DNA of 64,000 nucleotides, taken from a bacterium (GTDB lineage Bacteria > Zhuqueibacterota > Zhuqueibacteria > Oleimicrobiales > Geothermoviventaceae). Below, piece by piece: positions 26,654 through 35,362 of the stretch. A program made the translations under genes and the position numbers. The notes under the pieces are model-generated. The model had not been told where the DNA came from. It worked only from the letters and a program-made list of their open reading frames with translations, and did not search any database. Numbering within the stretch: the stretch's first letter is position 1; each line of letters begins with the position of its first letter. The DNA lies in NCBI GenBank assembly GCA_028275345.1, contig JAPWUV010000001.1, forward strand, positions 62,001 through 126,000, written 5' to 3'.

Positions 26654-29600
26654 ATGAGTCTTCCGGAATTCTCGGTGCGCAAGCCCATCGGCACCTTGAT
26701 GGTATTTCTCAGCCTGTTGGTGCTCGGGATCCTATCCTGGCAGCGCCTGCCCCTGGCTTTCTTCCCAGACATCTCCTGGCCCAACCTGAACATCTTCATC
26801 CCGTACCAGTCCTCATCACCGCAGGAGGTGGAGCAGCTCATCACGATCCCGGTAGAGGAGATGATGGGGACGCTCAGCCGGCTGCAAAGCATTAGCTCTC
26901 GCTCCGGCAGCAACGGGGCCAATATCCGCCTCGAATTCGAGTGGGGCACGGACATGGAGCTGGCCTCGGTGGAGGTGCGGGATCGGCTCGATCGTGTGCG
27001 GGCTGAGCTGCCGGAGGACGTGGAGAGGATTTACATCCGTCGCTGGCAGACATCGGATGCTCCGATCATCCAATTCGTCGTCGGCTGGGAGGGGGACAAG
27101 ACGGAGCTGTACGACATCGTCCAGCGCATGTTGGTGCCCTATCTCCAGCGGATTGACGGCGTGGCCAACGTCGACGTTGGCGGCATGGACGTGAAGCAAG
27201 TCCTTGTGGAGCTGGACCAGGAGCGCCTTCAGGCTCACGGTCTGGATCCCTACCAAGTAGCCCGGGCGATTCGCAGTAACAACGTGAACGTTTCGGCCGG
27301 ATGGGTGATGGACGGCGGCAAGAAGTTCACGCTCCGCACCGTTGGAGAATTCCGCTCCGTGGAGGAGATCAGGAAACTGCCCATCCGCGGCACGAGCGTC
27401 CGCCTCGGGGACGTGGCCGATGTGCGATACGACTTCCCGGAAAAACGCGACTATCAGCGTCTCAACCGAGCCGACGCGGTCAGGATTCAGATCTACAAGG
27501 AATCCACGGCGAACGTGGTGGAAGTTGCCCGCCGCGTGAAGGAGGAACTGCGAAGGTTGAGCCAGCAGCCTCAGCTGCGGGGTTTCAATTACCAGATCTT
27601 CCGCGACCAATCGGTGGATATCACCCGGAGCCTCAATGCGCTCGGTCGCGCAGGACTGTACGGCGGGCTCTTGGCCGCCGGAGTGCTCTTCTTCTTTCTC
27701 CGGAAGTTCCGGAGCACGATCATCGTCGTCTTGGCCATCCCGATCTCGATCGTGTTCACCTTCTTGTTCATGTATCTGATCCGCAAGCCTCCCATCGGCT
27801 CGCAGATCACCATCAACATCGTTTCCCTCTCGGGATTGATGTTCGCCGTCGGGATGCTGGTCGATCCAGCGGTCGTGGTGGTGGAGAATATCTTCCGACA
27901 CAAGCAGGAGGAGGGGCTTGGGGCCCTGGAGGCAGCCGTGGTGGGGGCGCGCGAAGTGGGGACGGCGGTTTGGGCCTCCGGACTGACCACGATGATTGTA
28001 TTCCTGCCCCTTCTCTTCCTCCAGAAAACCGGAATGGGCCGCTGGATGAACGACTTCGGGGTGGCCATCTGCACGGCCACATTGGCCTCGATGCTGGTAG
28101 CCCTCACGCTCATCCCGCTCCTCGCGAGTCGGCTGTTCACCGGGGAGGAGCGGGCCAAGGCGAAATCCATCGTGTGGCTCACGGAGGAGTACGGCCGTCT
28201 GGTCCGATGGACCCTGCGTCACCGCGGCGTCTCCTTCGCCACTGCGCTCCTCCTGTTCGCTGGGAGCCTTTATCTCTACACCCACATCGACCGGAGCTAC
28301 ATTCCGGAGGTCCCTGAGCGGGAGATGGGTGTGCACGTGGTGATGCCGAAGTCCTATTCGATCGAAGACGCCCGAAGACTTTTCCAAGCCATCGAGGACT
28401 CGCTCCTGGGGCACAAAGAGGAACTGGAGATTCAGAACCTGGCCTGCTATTTCTCCGAGCGACGTGGCGATTTCACGGTCTTCTTCACCCCGCCGGAACA
28501 GGCCAGGAAGTCGACGTATGTGCTGTACGACTTGGTGCGATCTCGCTTGCCCAAGTTCGCCGGGGTGGAGTACCACGTCCGGAGGATGAGGGGCGGAGGT
28601 GGCGAGGGCGGAATCGAGGTGGAAATCCGCGGTCCGTCCATGGAGGTGTTGAAGCTCCTCGCCGAGGAAGTGCGGAGCCGCCTCAAGTCGATCCCCGAGC
28701 TCAAGGATGTGGACCTGGACCTGGAGGCGGGCGAGGAGCAGGTGGAGATTCGGGTGGCACGCGACAAGGCGCAGAAGTACGGGCTCACCACCAACCAGAT
28801 CGCCGCGACCATCTTCGAAGCCCTGAGCGATCGGTCCTCCAGCAAGTTCAAGACGCAGGACCGAGAGGCGGACATCCTCGTGCGCCTCCGGGAGGAGGAC
28901 CGGATGAATGTCGAGAAGCTGCAGGATCTGCCTGTGCAGGCGGCAAGCCAGTCGCGGGTGTCTCTGGGCTCAGTGGCCAGCTTCGACCTCGCTCGCGGAC
29001 CGCAGGAGATCACGCGCCAGGAACGGAAGAGCGTGATCGTGGTGAGCGCCAATGTGCAGGGCGGCGGCCTTTACTCCGTCAGCCAGAAGGTGAACCAGGT
29101 GCTGGCGGGACTGGAGCTCCCGCCGGGCTACTCCTGGCAGTTGGGCCGCATGTTCTGGATGATGCGGAGGGACGAGCAGAGCTCGTGGTTTGCCATCGGC
29201 CTGGCCGTGCTGCTGGTCTGGATGACGATGGCTTCCCTCTTCGAGTCCCTCTTGCATCCCTTCACGATCCTCTTCAGCGTGCCGTTCGCATTCATTGGCG
29301 TGGCATTTCTCTTCTGGGCCTCCCACACGAGTCTGGACATGATGGGGCGGCTCGGGATGATGGTGGCGGCCGGTATTGTGGTGAACAATGGGATCATCCT
29401 TGTCGACCACATCAATCAACTGCGCCGGAACCGCGGGTTGCCTTTGTACGAGGCGGTGGTCCTCGGCTGTCAACATCGACTTCGACCCATTTTGATGACC
29501 ACGCTGACGACGATCATCGGCCTGGCGCCGATGGTCTTGCCCAAGCTTTTCCCCCAGCTCTTCGGCCCGGTGGAAGGCCGTTCCGCAAGCTACGCTCCCG

Positions 29601-29779
29601 TCGGCATCGCCGTAGTGGGAGGACTTACGGTCAGCACCTTCCTCACGCTCATTGTCATGCCGACGATCTACATCGCCATGGAGGACTTTTCCCGCTGGCT
29701 TGCGCGGGTAGTGGGGACGGCCACGAGCCGGCAAGCTGGACCCGGAACAGCGCGGACCGGAATGGATGAGGTGAATTAG
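26654..29779 (+). CDS. RND efflux transporter permease, first of a pair
   Basis: A 1041-residue inner-membrane proton-driven pump of the AcrB/HAE-like superfamily, with two repeats of one helix, a large periplasmic domain and five to six helices. In the fourth helix region the motif is 'GMLVDPAVVVVEN': Asp 404 aligns with AcrB Asp 407, and the next Asp is Pro 405. In the tenth helix region 'GIVVNNGIILVDH' replaces AcrB's Lys with Asn. Similar replacements occur in many FCB-type RND pumps, but Pro at 405 is uncommon in my knowledge. It starts 45 bases after the adaptor and ends 3 bases before the second pump. Confidence 0.94.
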   Translation: MSLPEFSVRKPIGTLMVFLSLLVLGILSWQRLPLAFFPDISWPNLNIFIPYQSSSPQEVEQLITIPVEEMMGTLSRLQSISSRSGSNGANIRLEFEWGTDMELASVEVRDRLDRVRAELPEDVERIYIRRWQTSDAPIIQFVVGWEGDKTELYDIVQRMLVPYLQRIDGVANVDVGGMDVKQVLVELDQERLQAHGLDPYQVARAIRSNNVNVSAGWVMDGGKKFTLRTVGEFRSVEEIRKLPIRGTSVRLGDVADVRYDFPEKRDYQRLNRADAVRIQIYKESTANVVEVARRVKEELRRLSQQPQLRGFNYQIFRDQSVDITRSLNALGRAGLYGGLLAAGVLFFFLRKFRSTIIVVLAIPISIVFTFLFMYLIRKPPIGSQITINIVSLSGLMFAVGMLVDPAVVVVENIFRHKQEEGLGALEAAVVGAREVGTAVWASGLTTMIVFLPLLFLQKTGMGRWMNDFGVAICTATLASMLVALTLIPLLASRLFTGEERAKAKSIVWLTEEYGRLVRWTLRHRGVSFATALLLFAGSLYLYTHIDRSYIPEVPEREMGVHVVMPKSYSIEDARRLFQAIEDSLLGHKEELEIQNLACYFSERRGDFTVFFTPPEQARKSTYVLYDLVRSRLPKFAGVEYHVRRMRGGGGEGGIEVEIRGPSMEVLKLLAEEVRSRLKSIPELKDVDLDLEAGEEQVEIRVARDKAQKYGLTTNQIAATIFEALSDRSSSKFKTQDREADILVRLREEDRMNVEKLQDLPVQAASQSRVSLGSVASFDLARGPQEITRQERKSVIVVSANVQGGGLYSVSQKVNQVLAGLELPPGYSWQLGRMFWMMRRDEQSSWFAIGLAVLLVWMTMASLFESLLHPFTILFSVPFAFIGVAFLFWASHTSLDMMGRLGMMVAAGIVVNNGIILVDHINQLRRNRGLPLYEAVVLGCQHRLRPILMTTLTTIIGLAPMVLPKLFPQLFGPVEGRSASYAPVGIAVVGGLTVSTFLTLIVMPTIYIAMEDFSRWLARVVGTATSRQAGPGTARTGMDEVN

Positions 29780-29782
29780 CCC

Positions 29783-32700
29783 ATGAAAATCGCGGAGTTC
29801 AGTCTACGTCGCCGGGTGACCGTGTCGATGCTTTTCCTCGCCGGGATTGTCTTCGGCCTGGTCGGGGTGAAGCAGTTGCCCCTTGACCTGCTGCCGAACA
29901 TCTCCTACCCCGCGATCACCATCCGCACCGAGTACCCCGGAACGGCCCCCGCAGAGGTGGAGAACCTCGTCACGAAGCCGGTCGAAGAGGCTGTGAGCGT
30001 CGTCTCCGGGGTGGTGGAGGTGAGTTCCATCTCGCGGCCCGGCCTGTCGGAGGTCGTCGTCGAGTTCGACTGGAATACGAACATGGACTTCGCCTCCCTG
30101 GAGGTGCGGGAGAAACTGGATCTCCTCAACCTGCCTAGGGATGCCACCAAGCCGGTCCTCTACCGCTTCGATCCGTCGCTCGATCCCATCCTGCGGATCG
30201 GGGTCTACGGGGAGGGCAGTCTGGTCGGCCTGCGCCTCCTTGCGGAGAAACGGATCAAGCAGGAGATCGAGAGCCTGGCTGGGGTGGCCGCGGTGAAGGT
30301 GAGCGGGGGATTGGAAGAGGAAATCCACGTGCTCGTGGATGAGCCCAAGCTTGCCCAGCTCGATATTCCCATCACGCTGATCACCAGTCGGCTGGCGCAG
30401 GAGAATATCGACCTCACGGGGGGTCGCCTGAGGGACGGCCAGGCCGAATATCTCGTCCGAACCCTGAACCAGTTCCTCACCCCGGACGAGATGAAGGACA
30501 TCGTCATCACGCGCCGCAATGGGGTGCCCATCTACTTGCGCGATGTGGCTCAGGTGCGGCGGTCCCACAAAGACCGGAGCGTGATCGCCCGGATCAATGG
30601 CCGGGAGGCGGTGGAAGTGGCTGTGTACAAGGAGGCGGATGCCAATACCGTGTCCGTTGCCCGCCGGGTGAAAGAGAAGCTTGCCGAGCTCAACCAGGAG
30701 TTTTCCCATTACTCCGGCGGGGTGCGGATGCAGATCGTCTCGGATCAATCTCGGTTCATCCAGCAGTCCGTCAACGACGTTCTGAGCACGGCCATCACAG
30801 GCGGGATCCTCGCCGTGCTTGTCCTGTACCTTTTCCTGCGGAATTGGAAGAGCACGGTGATCATCGGGCTGGCCATCCCCATCTCCGTCGTGGTCACGTT
30901 CTTCCTGATGTACGTGAGTAAGATCTCGCTGAACATCATGTCGCTGGGAGGGCTGGCGCTTGGGATCGGGATGCTCGTGGACAACTCCATCGTGGTGCTG
31001 GAAGCGATCGACCGGTATCGTTCCGAGGTCCCCGATGTGGAGAGAGCCTCACTTCTGGGCACCTCCGAGGTGGGGAGGGCGGTGATCGCCTCGACGCTGA
31101 CGACGGTGTGCGTATTCCTCCCGATGATCTTCGTCAAAGGCGTGGCCGGGCAGCTTTTCTCCGACGAGGCGTTGACAGTCACATATTCGCTCTCGGCCTC
31201 GTTGCTCGTGGCTTTGACCCTCATCCCGATGCTTTCGGCGCTTTCCTTTGGGAGCCGCGGGGCGGAGGAGGCGCGCCGGATCGTTGTGGAAACCGAGGGA
31301 GGCGGAAGGAGCCTGGCGATGCGTCGGCGTATCGGCCCTGCCCTTGCCTCAGCGGCTGTGGCCTCGGCACTTTGGGCCCCGCTTGTCCTGCTGGCGCACG
31401 GCAGCTGGCTCCTGGCGCTCTTCGGGGCTCTGCCAGTCACATTTGTGGCGACCTCCGTCTGGTATTGGCCCGCCTTCGGGGTGGGGTTGCCGCGTCGGCC
31501 GGTGAGCGCGAGGCTACGCTCGGGTCTGGCCGTGGCTGGATTCGCACTCGCCATCACCCTCCTGGTGCGGACGGCTGGGGTTCTCCGTTTCCGCTGGCCG
31601 GCGGTGGCTGTCGTGGCGGTTCTGGCCGGGCTCGCCGGGGCATGGGGATTGGAGCTCCGGCATGCGTGGACCCTGTATGTCGCCTCCGTCGTGAGGCTCT
31701 TCGCTTGCATCGCGGGTGGTGCCGCCAGAGGCATTGCCTTCCTGCTCCGGCCTCTGGAGCGGGCCTTCGATCGAGGGTTCCGCGCCATTCAGAAGGGCTA
31801 TCCCCCGGTGCTGGAGTGGGCGCTGTCGGAGAAGCGGAAGGTGCTGGCGCTCGTAGCCGGGATTTTCGTCGTGAGCCTTGTCGCTTTCCGCTTCCTCGGG
31901 ACCGAGCTCATTCCGGAGTTGAGTCAAGGGGAGTTCTACGCGGACGTGAAGTTGCCGGCGGGAAGTCCTCTCGAGACCACCGAAAGGGTGCTCTTGCAGA
32001 TGGCTGAGCGCGCTCTTGACGTACCCGAGATAGAAACGGTGTATACCGTAGCCGGGGCTTCGTCCAAATCGGCGTTCGCGGCAAGCGAGGAGAGGGAGAA
32101 CATCGGGCAGATCAGCTTCCGTCTGCGGCAAGGGATTCTGGGCGACCGCGAGCTCAAGGTGATGAACCACGTGCGCGATCTTCTGGCCGATTTCCCCGGC
32201 GTCGAGGTCAAATTCTCGCGGCCTACGCTCTTCAGCCTCAAGACCCCAATCGAGGTGCAGATTTCCGGCTACAGCTTGCAGACCCTCGAGGAGCTGGCCA
32301 AGAGGGTCATGGGCGAGCTGAGCGCGGTGGAGGGTCTGACGGACATCAAGTCCAGCACGGAGGGTGGTAACCCGGAAATCCAGATCATTTTCGATCGGGA
32401 TCGTTTGGCTGCGCTTGGGCTCGACATCGCGACGCTGGCGAATCAGATCCGGGGCAAGGTGCAGGGTGATGTGGCTACCTCTCTGCGGCGAGAGGATCGT
32501 AGGATCGACATCCGGGTGCGGGCCACCGACGAGGTCCGGGAAAGCCTGAACGCTGTGAGCCATCTCACGCTGAACGCCCCGGGAGGCACGCCTGTGCCGC
32601 TGAGCGCAGTAGCGCGCATCACGGCGGAGAGGGGGCCGGCCGAGATCCGTCGGGTGGATCAGCAGCGGGTGGCTGTGGTTTCGGCCAACGTAGTGGGGCG

Positions 32701-33346
32701 CGACCTGGGGAGCGCTGTCCGCGAAGTGCGCGAGCGACTGGCCCGCATCCCCCTGCCAGCCGATTTCAGCCTCGAGGTGGCGGGCCAATCCGCCGAGATG
32801 GCGGTGAGCTTCGGCAGCATGCGCTTTGCCCTGCTCCTGGCTGTGTTCCTCGTGTACTTGGTCATGGCCAGCCAGTTCGAATCCTTGGTCCATCCCTTCG
32901 TGATTCTATTCACGGTGCCCTTCGGACTAATCGGGGTCATTTGGGCTTTGCTTCTCACTGGACAAAGCATCAGTGTGGTCGTGCTGATTGGGGTAATCGT
33001 CCTCGCGGGGATCGTCGTGAATAATGCCATCGTGCTGGTCGATTACACCAACCAGCTCCGCGCCCGGGGGATGGGCAAGATCGAAGCACTGAAGCAGGCG
33101 GGGCAGGTGCGCTTGCGGCCCATTCTCATGACCACCACAACCACGGTCCTGGGCCTGGTGCCCATGACCGGGGTCCTGGATCGCATCCCGCTTCTGAACC
33201 TCCTGCCGATCTCTTTGGGCGGGGGAGAGGGAGTGGAACTTCGAGCTCCTCTGGCGATCGCGGTGATGGGCGGATTGATCTTCGGGACGGTCCTGACTCT
33301 CCTGGTGATCCCGACCATGTATGCCGTCCTCGATCGAAGACCGTGA
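29783..33346 (+). CDS. RND efflux transporter permease with extra membrane insertion, second of a pair
   Basis: A 1187-residue RND pump, about 150 longer than usual. The proton-relay segment is 'GMLVDNSIVVLEA' (Asp 400, Asn 401), with 'GIVVNNAIVLVDY' in the second half. Between the end of the first transmembrane bundle (about residue 487) and the seventh canonical helix (about 670) is an insertion with four or five hydrophobic stretches ('ALWAPLVLLAHGSWLLALF', 'LAVAGFALAITLLVRTAGVL', 'AVAVVAVLAGLAGAWGLEL', 'LFACIAGGAARGIAFLL') where RND proteins have only a short cytoplasmic linker. It is in frame and of similar base composition. It lies 3 bases after the first pump, and both probably share the one adaptor. 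Confidence 0.94.
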   Translation: MKIAEFSLRRRVTVSMLFLAGIVFGLVGVKQLPLDLLPNISYPAITIRTEYPGTAPAEVENLVTKPVEEAVSVVSGVVEVSSISRPGLSEVVVEFDWNTNMDFASLEVREKLDLLNLPRDATKPVLYRFDPSLDPILRIGVYGEGSLVGLRLLAEKRIKQEIESLAGVAAVKVSGGLEEEIHVLVDEPKLAQLDIPITLITSRLAQENIDLTGGRLRDGQAEYLVRTLNQFLTPDEMKDIVITRRNGVPIYLRDVAQVRRSHKDRSVIARINGREAVEVAVYKEADANTVSVARRVKEKLAELNQEFSHYSGGVRMQIVSDQSRFIQQSVNDVLSTAITGGILAVLVLYLFLRNWKSTVIIGLAIPISVVVTFFLMYVSKISLNIMSLGGLALGIGMLVDNSIVVLEAIDRYRSEVPDVERASLLGTSEVGRAVIASTLTTVCVFLPMIFVKGVAGQLFSDEALTVTYSLSASLLVALTLIPMLSALSFGSRGAEEARRIVVETEGGGRSLAMRRRIGPALASAAVASALWAPLVLLAHGSWLLALFGALPVTFVATSVWYWPAFGVGLPRRPVSARLRSGLAVAGFALAITLLVRTAGVLRFRWPAVAVVAVLAGLAGAWGLELRHAWTLYVASVVRLFACIAGGAARGIAFLLRPLERAFDRGFRAIQKGYPPVLEWALSEKRKVLALVAGIFVVSLVAFRFLGTELIPELSQGEFYADVKLPAGSPLETTERVLLQMAERALDVPEIETVYTVAGASSKSAFAASEERENIGQISFRLRQGILGDRELKVMNHVRDLLADFPGVEVKFSRPTLFSLKTPIEVQISGYSLQTLEELAKRVMGELSAVEGLTDIKSSTEGGNPEIQIIFDRDRLAALGLDIATLANQIRGKVQGDVATSLRREDRRIDIRVRATDEVRESLNAVSHLTLNAPGGTPVPLSAVARITAERGPAEIRRVDQQRVAVVSANVVGRDLGSAVREVRERLARIPLPADFSLEVAGQSAEMAVSFGSMRFALLLAVFLVYLVMASQFESLVHPFVILFTVPFGLIGVIWALLLTGQSISVVVLIGVIVLAGIVVNNAIVLVDYTNQLRARGMGKIEALKQAGQVRLRPILMTTTTTVLGLVPMTGVLDRIPLLNLLPISLGGGEGVELRAPLAIAVMGGLIFGTVLTLLVIPTMYAVLDRRP

Positions 33347-33378
33347 CTCACGCTCTCGCCGAAGTGCCCGCCAAAAGA

Positions 33379-33406
33379 AAAAACCCCGCTCTCCGGCGGG
33401 GTTTTT
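33379..33406. terminator. two-sided intrinsic terminator between RND operon and tRNA genes
   Basis: AAAAACCCCGC (33379-33389) pairs with GCGGGGTTTTT (33396-33406). The A and T runs on both sides allow termination from the RND operon (plus) and from the tRNAs (minus). Confidence 0.85.
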
Positions 33407-33419
33407 CCATCACGACACG

Positions 33420-33493
33420 CGGGGCCGACGGGGCTCGAACCCGCGACCTCTGGCTTGACAGGCCAGTGTGCTAACCAGCTGCACCACGGCCCC
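33420..33493 (-). tRNA. tRNA-Asp (anticodon GTC)
   Basis: On the minus strand GGGGCCG pairs with CGGCCCC; the anticodon arm CTGGC-CTGTCAA-GCCAG gives GTC. The discriminator base is G (33420) and CCA is not encoded, so the 3' end needs the CCA-adding enzyme. Confidence 0.96.
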
Positions 33494-33499
33494 GTGAGG

Positions 33500-33574
33500 T
33501 GGGCGATACTGGACTCGAACCAGTGACCTCCTGCTTGTAAGGCAGGCGCTCTCAACCACCTGAGCTAACCGCCC
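33500..33574 (-). tRNA. tRNA-Val (anticodon TAC)
   Basis: GGGCGGT pairs with ATCGCCC (one G-T pair); the anticodon arm CCTGC-CTTACAA-GCAGG gives TAC. CCA is not encoded. It lies 6 bases upstream of tRNA-Asp and 10 bases downstream of the DUF3098-like gene, so all three may be one transcript. Confidence 0.96.
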
Positions 33575-33584
33575 ACAACGGATC

Positions 33585-33842
33585 TCAGTTTTCCCCCTGT
33601 GATGATCTCTTGCCTCTCCGGAGGATCGCGTACGGAATCAGAACCAGATAGCCCACAAGAAGCACAATGGGCGCGAGCGTGAGCGACGAGAAACTATTGT
33701 ACGGCCCCCGGGAAAGCAGGAAATACCCCACGCCCACTGTGGCCAGTCCGATCAGGAAGATGCGTAGGTTCGTCGCGTCGAGACTGAGCGCCGCTTGTCT
33801 GGGTCGACGCCCCGGGGATTTTTTGGTCCGCACGTCCGCCAT
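33585..33842 (-). CDS. DUF3098-like small membrane protein
   Basis: An 85-residue protein with a basic N-terminus (residues 1-20) and two hydrophobic helices ('LRIFLIGLATVGVGYFLLS', 'LTLAPIVLLVGYLVLIPYAI') joined by 'RGPYNSFSS'. The layout and 'LTLAPIVLLVGY' fit DUF3098, a family known mostly from Bacteroidota and relatives, function unknown. I chose the ATG at 33842; the longer frame to 34022 reads through the promoter. A strong promoter candidate ends only 8 bases before this ATG, so the transcript may have no leader. Two tRNA genes follow closely. Confidence 0.7.
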   Translation of the reverse strand: MADVRTKKSPGRRPRQAALSLDATNLRIFLIGLATVGVGYFLLSRGPYNSFSSLTLAPIVLLVGYLVLIPYAILRRGKRSSQGEN

Positions 33843-33850
33843 CGCCTTCA

Positions 33851-33879
33851 AATATACGCAACCTTCCTTTCCCAGGCAA
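33851..33879 (-). promoter_or_regulatory. promoter of the DUF3098-like gene, placed against the start codon
   Basis: TTGCCT (33879-33874), 17-base spacer, TATATT followed by TG (33856-33851). Only 8 bases separate the -10 element from the ATG at 33842. Confidence 0.55.
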
Positions 33880-33966
33880 GGCCAAATTCCCCGAGGAGGG
33901 GAAGGCGGGTTTCCCGCGGATCCTGGCGAGGGTCTTGGAGCAGTTGTCGAGTTCGCACCGGCGGGC

Positions 33967-35361
33967 TCAGGGCCCGCTCGGCTTCCGATGGTCGGCATCC
34001 TCTTCCGGCCGGCGGATCCCATGCCGTCTCATCTTATTGTAGAGCGTGCCTCGGCTCATCCCCAAGAGCTCGGCGGTTCTGGAAAGATTCCACCCTGTCT
34101 CTTCCAGAACGTTGCGGATCAGGCTTGCCTCAACCTCTCGGATGGACCGGAGCTGCGGCTGCCCTTGGGTGGGAGCGGTGCAAGTGGGGCCCGTCACGCA
34201 TTCGGGAAGGTCGCTCAGGGCTACCAAGTTCCCCTTGCAAAAGAGGACGGCTCTTTCCATGTAATTCCTGAGTTCGCGCACATTCCCCGGCCAAGGGTAC
34301 CGATTGAGGGCCTCGAGAGCGGCGCGCTCCAGGCCGCGCACCGGTTTGCGCGTCTTCGCGGCGTAGTAGCGGATGAAGTGCAAGGCGAGGGCCGGGATGT
34401 CCTCCGGGCGTTCGCGCAAGGGGGGAAGGTGGATCGGGACCACGTTAATGCGGTAGTAAAGGTCCTCCCGGAACGTACCGCTCTGGACCATGGCTGCCAG
34501 GTCTTTGTGCGTTGCGGCGATGAGCCGGACGTCCACCGAGATCGTCTCCGTTCCGCCCACGCGCTCGAACTCTCGGGTTTCGAGCACTCGGACCAACTTG
34601 GCCTGGATGGAGGGGGGAATGTCGCCGATCTCGTCCAGGAACAGGGAGCCGCCGTTGGCCAGCTCGAAGCGTCCCTTTCGGCGTTGCACGGCGGAGGTGA
34701 ATGCCCCTCGTTCGTGGCCGAAGAGCTCCGACTCCAGCAAGGTCTCAGGCAGGCTGGCGCAGCTGACTTTAATGAGGGGTCGGTCTCGACGGGCGCTCAG
34801 GTAGTGGATGGCGTGAGCCACCAGCTCTTTGCCGGTGCCGCTTTCGCCGGTGATCAGCACCGTGGCGTCGCTGCGGGCCACGGTACGGATCTGTTCGAAC
34901 ACTTTCTGGACTTGAGGGGACCTTCCAATGAACCAGGGGAGGCCGTATCTCCTGCGCATCGCCGCGTCGAGGAAGGCGCTTTCCTCGAGCTGGCCCTTCT
35001 GTTCTGCCACCTTCCGCACGGTCCTCACGATCATGTGGGGCCGGAAAGGCTTGAGCACGTAATGGAAGGCGCCGTATCTCATGGCCTCCACCGCGCTGTC
35101 AACGGTACCGTAGGCGGTCATGATGATGACCTCAACCGAGCCCACGCGCTGGCGGAGTTCTTTGAGGAGGGTCATCCCGTCCTTGCCGGGCATGCGCAGG
35201 TCGGTGATGACCAGGTCGATCTCTTCCTTCGAGGCGATTCGAAGCGCGCTGTCCCCATCGGTGGCCTTCAGGACGCAGTGGCCTTCGTGGCTCAGCACGT
35301 CCCCCAGCGCTTCGAGCATGTTCGGTTCGTCGTCGACGAGGAGGATTCGTAAGGGTACCAC
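33967..35361 (-). CDS. sigma54-dependent response regulator (NtrC family)
   Basis: A 464-residue three-domain activator. The receiver domain (about 3-120) has Asp 54 in 'VITDLRMPG' and Lys in 'YVLKPFRP'. The AAA+ domain has Walker A 'GESGTGKE', the sigma54-contact loop 'GAFTSA' (a variant of GAFTGA) and 'GGSLFLDEIGDIP'. The C-terminal Fis-type helix-turn-helix reads 'NLSRTAELLGMSRGTLYNKM'. The GTG at 35361 has GGGAGG upstream and directly follows the kinase stop; longer readings to 35520 lie inside the kinase gene. The regulated target is unknown; no sigma54 (-24/-12) promoter was noticed in the window. Confidence 0.95.
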   Translation of the reverse strand: MVPLRILLVDDEPNMLEALGDVLSHEGHCVLKATDGDSALRIASKEEIDLVITDLRMPGKDGMTLLKELRQRVGSVEVIIMTAYGTVDSAVEAMRYGAFHYVLKPFRPHMIVRTVRKVAEQKGQLEESAFLDAAMRRRYGLPWFIGRSPQVQKVFEQIRTVARSDATVLITGESGTGKELVAHAIHYLSARRDRPLIKVSCASLPETLLESELFGHERGAFTSAVQRRKGRFELANGGSLFLDEIGDIPPSIQAKLVRVLETREFERVGGTETISVDVRLIAATHKDLAAMVQSGTFREDLYYRINVVPIHLPPLRERPEDIPALALHFIRYYAAKTRKPVRGLERAALEALNRYPWPGNVRELRNYMERAVLFCKGNLVALSDLPECVTGPTCTAPTQGQPQLRSIREVEASLIRNVLEETGWNLSRTAELLGMSRGTLYNKMRRHGIRRPEEDADHRKPSGP

Positions 35362-35362
35362 C

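Noticed and set aside
26816-28576. Minus-strand 586-codon frame inside the first RND gene
   Set aside because: Shadow of the RND coding sequence; composition (Gln/His-rich) is typical of antisense reading.
33905-33917. GCGGG-TTT-CCCGC hairpin downstream of the sigma54 regulator
   Set aside because: Short stem, no T tract in the minus direction; not enough to call a terminator.
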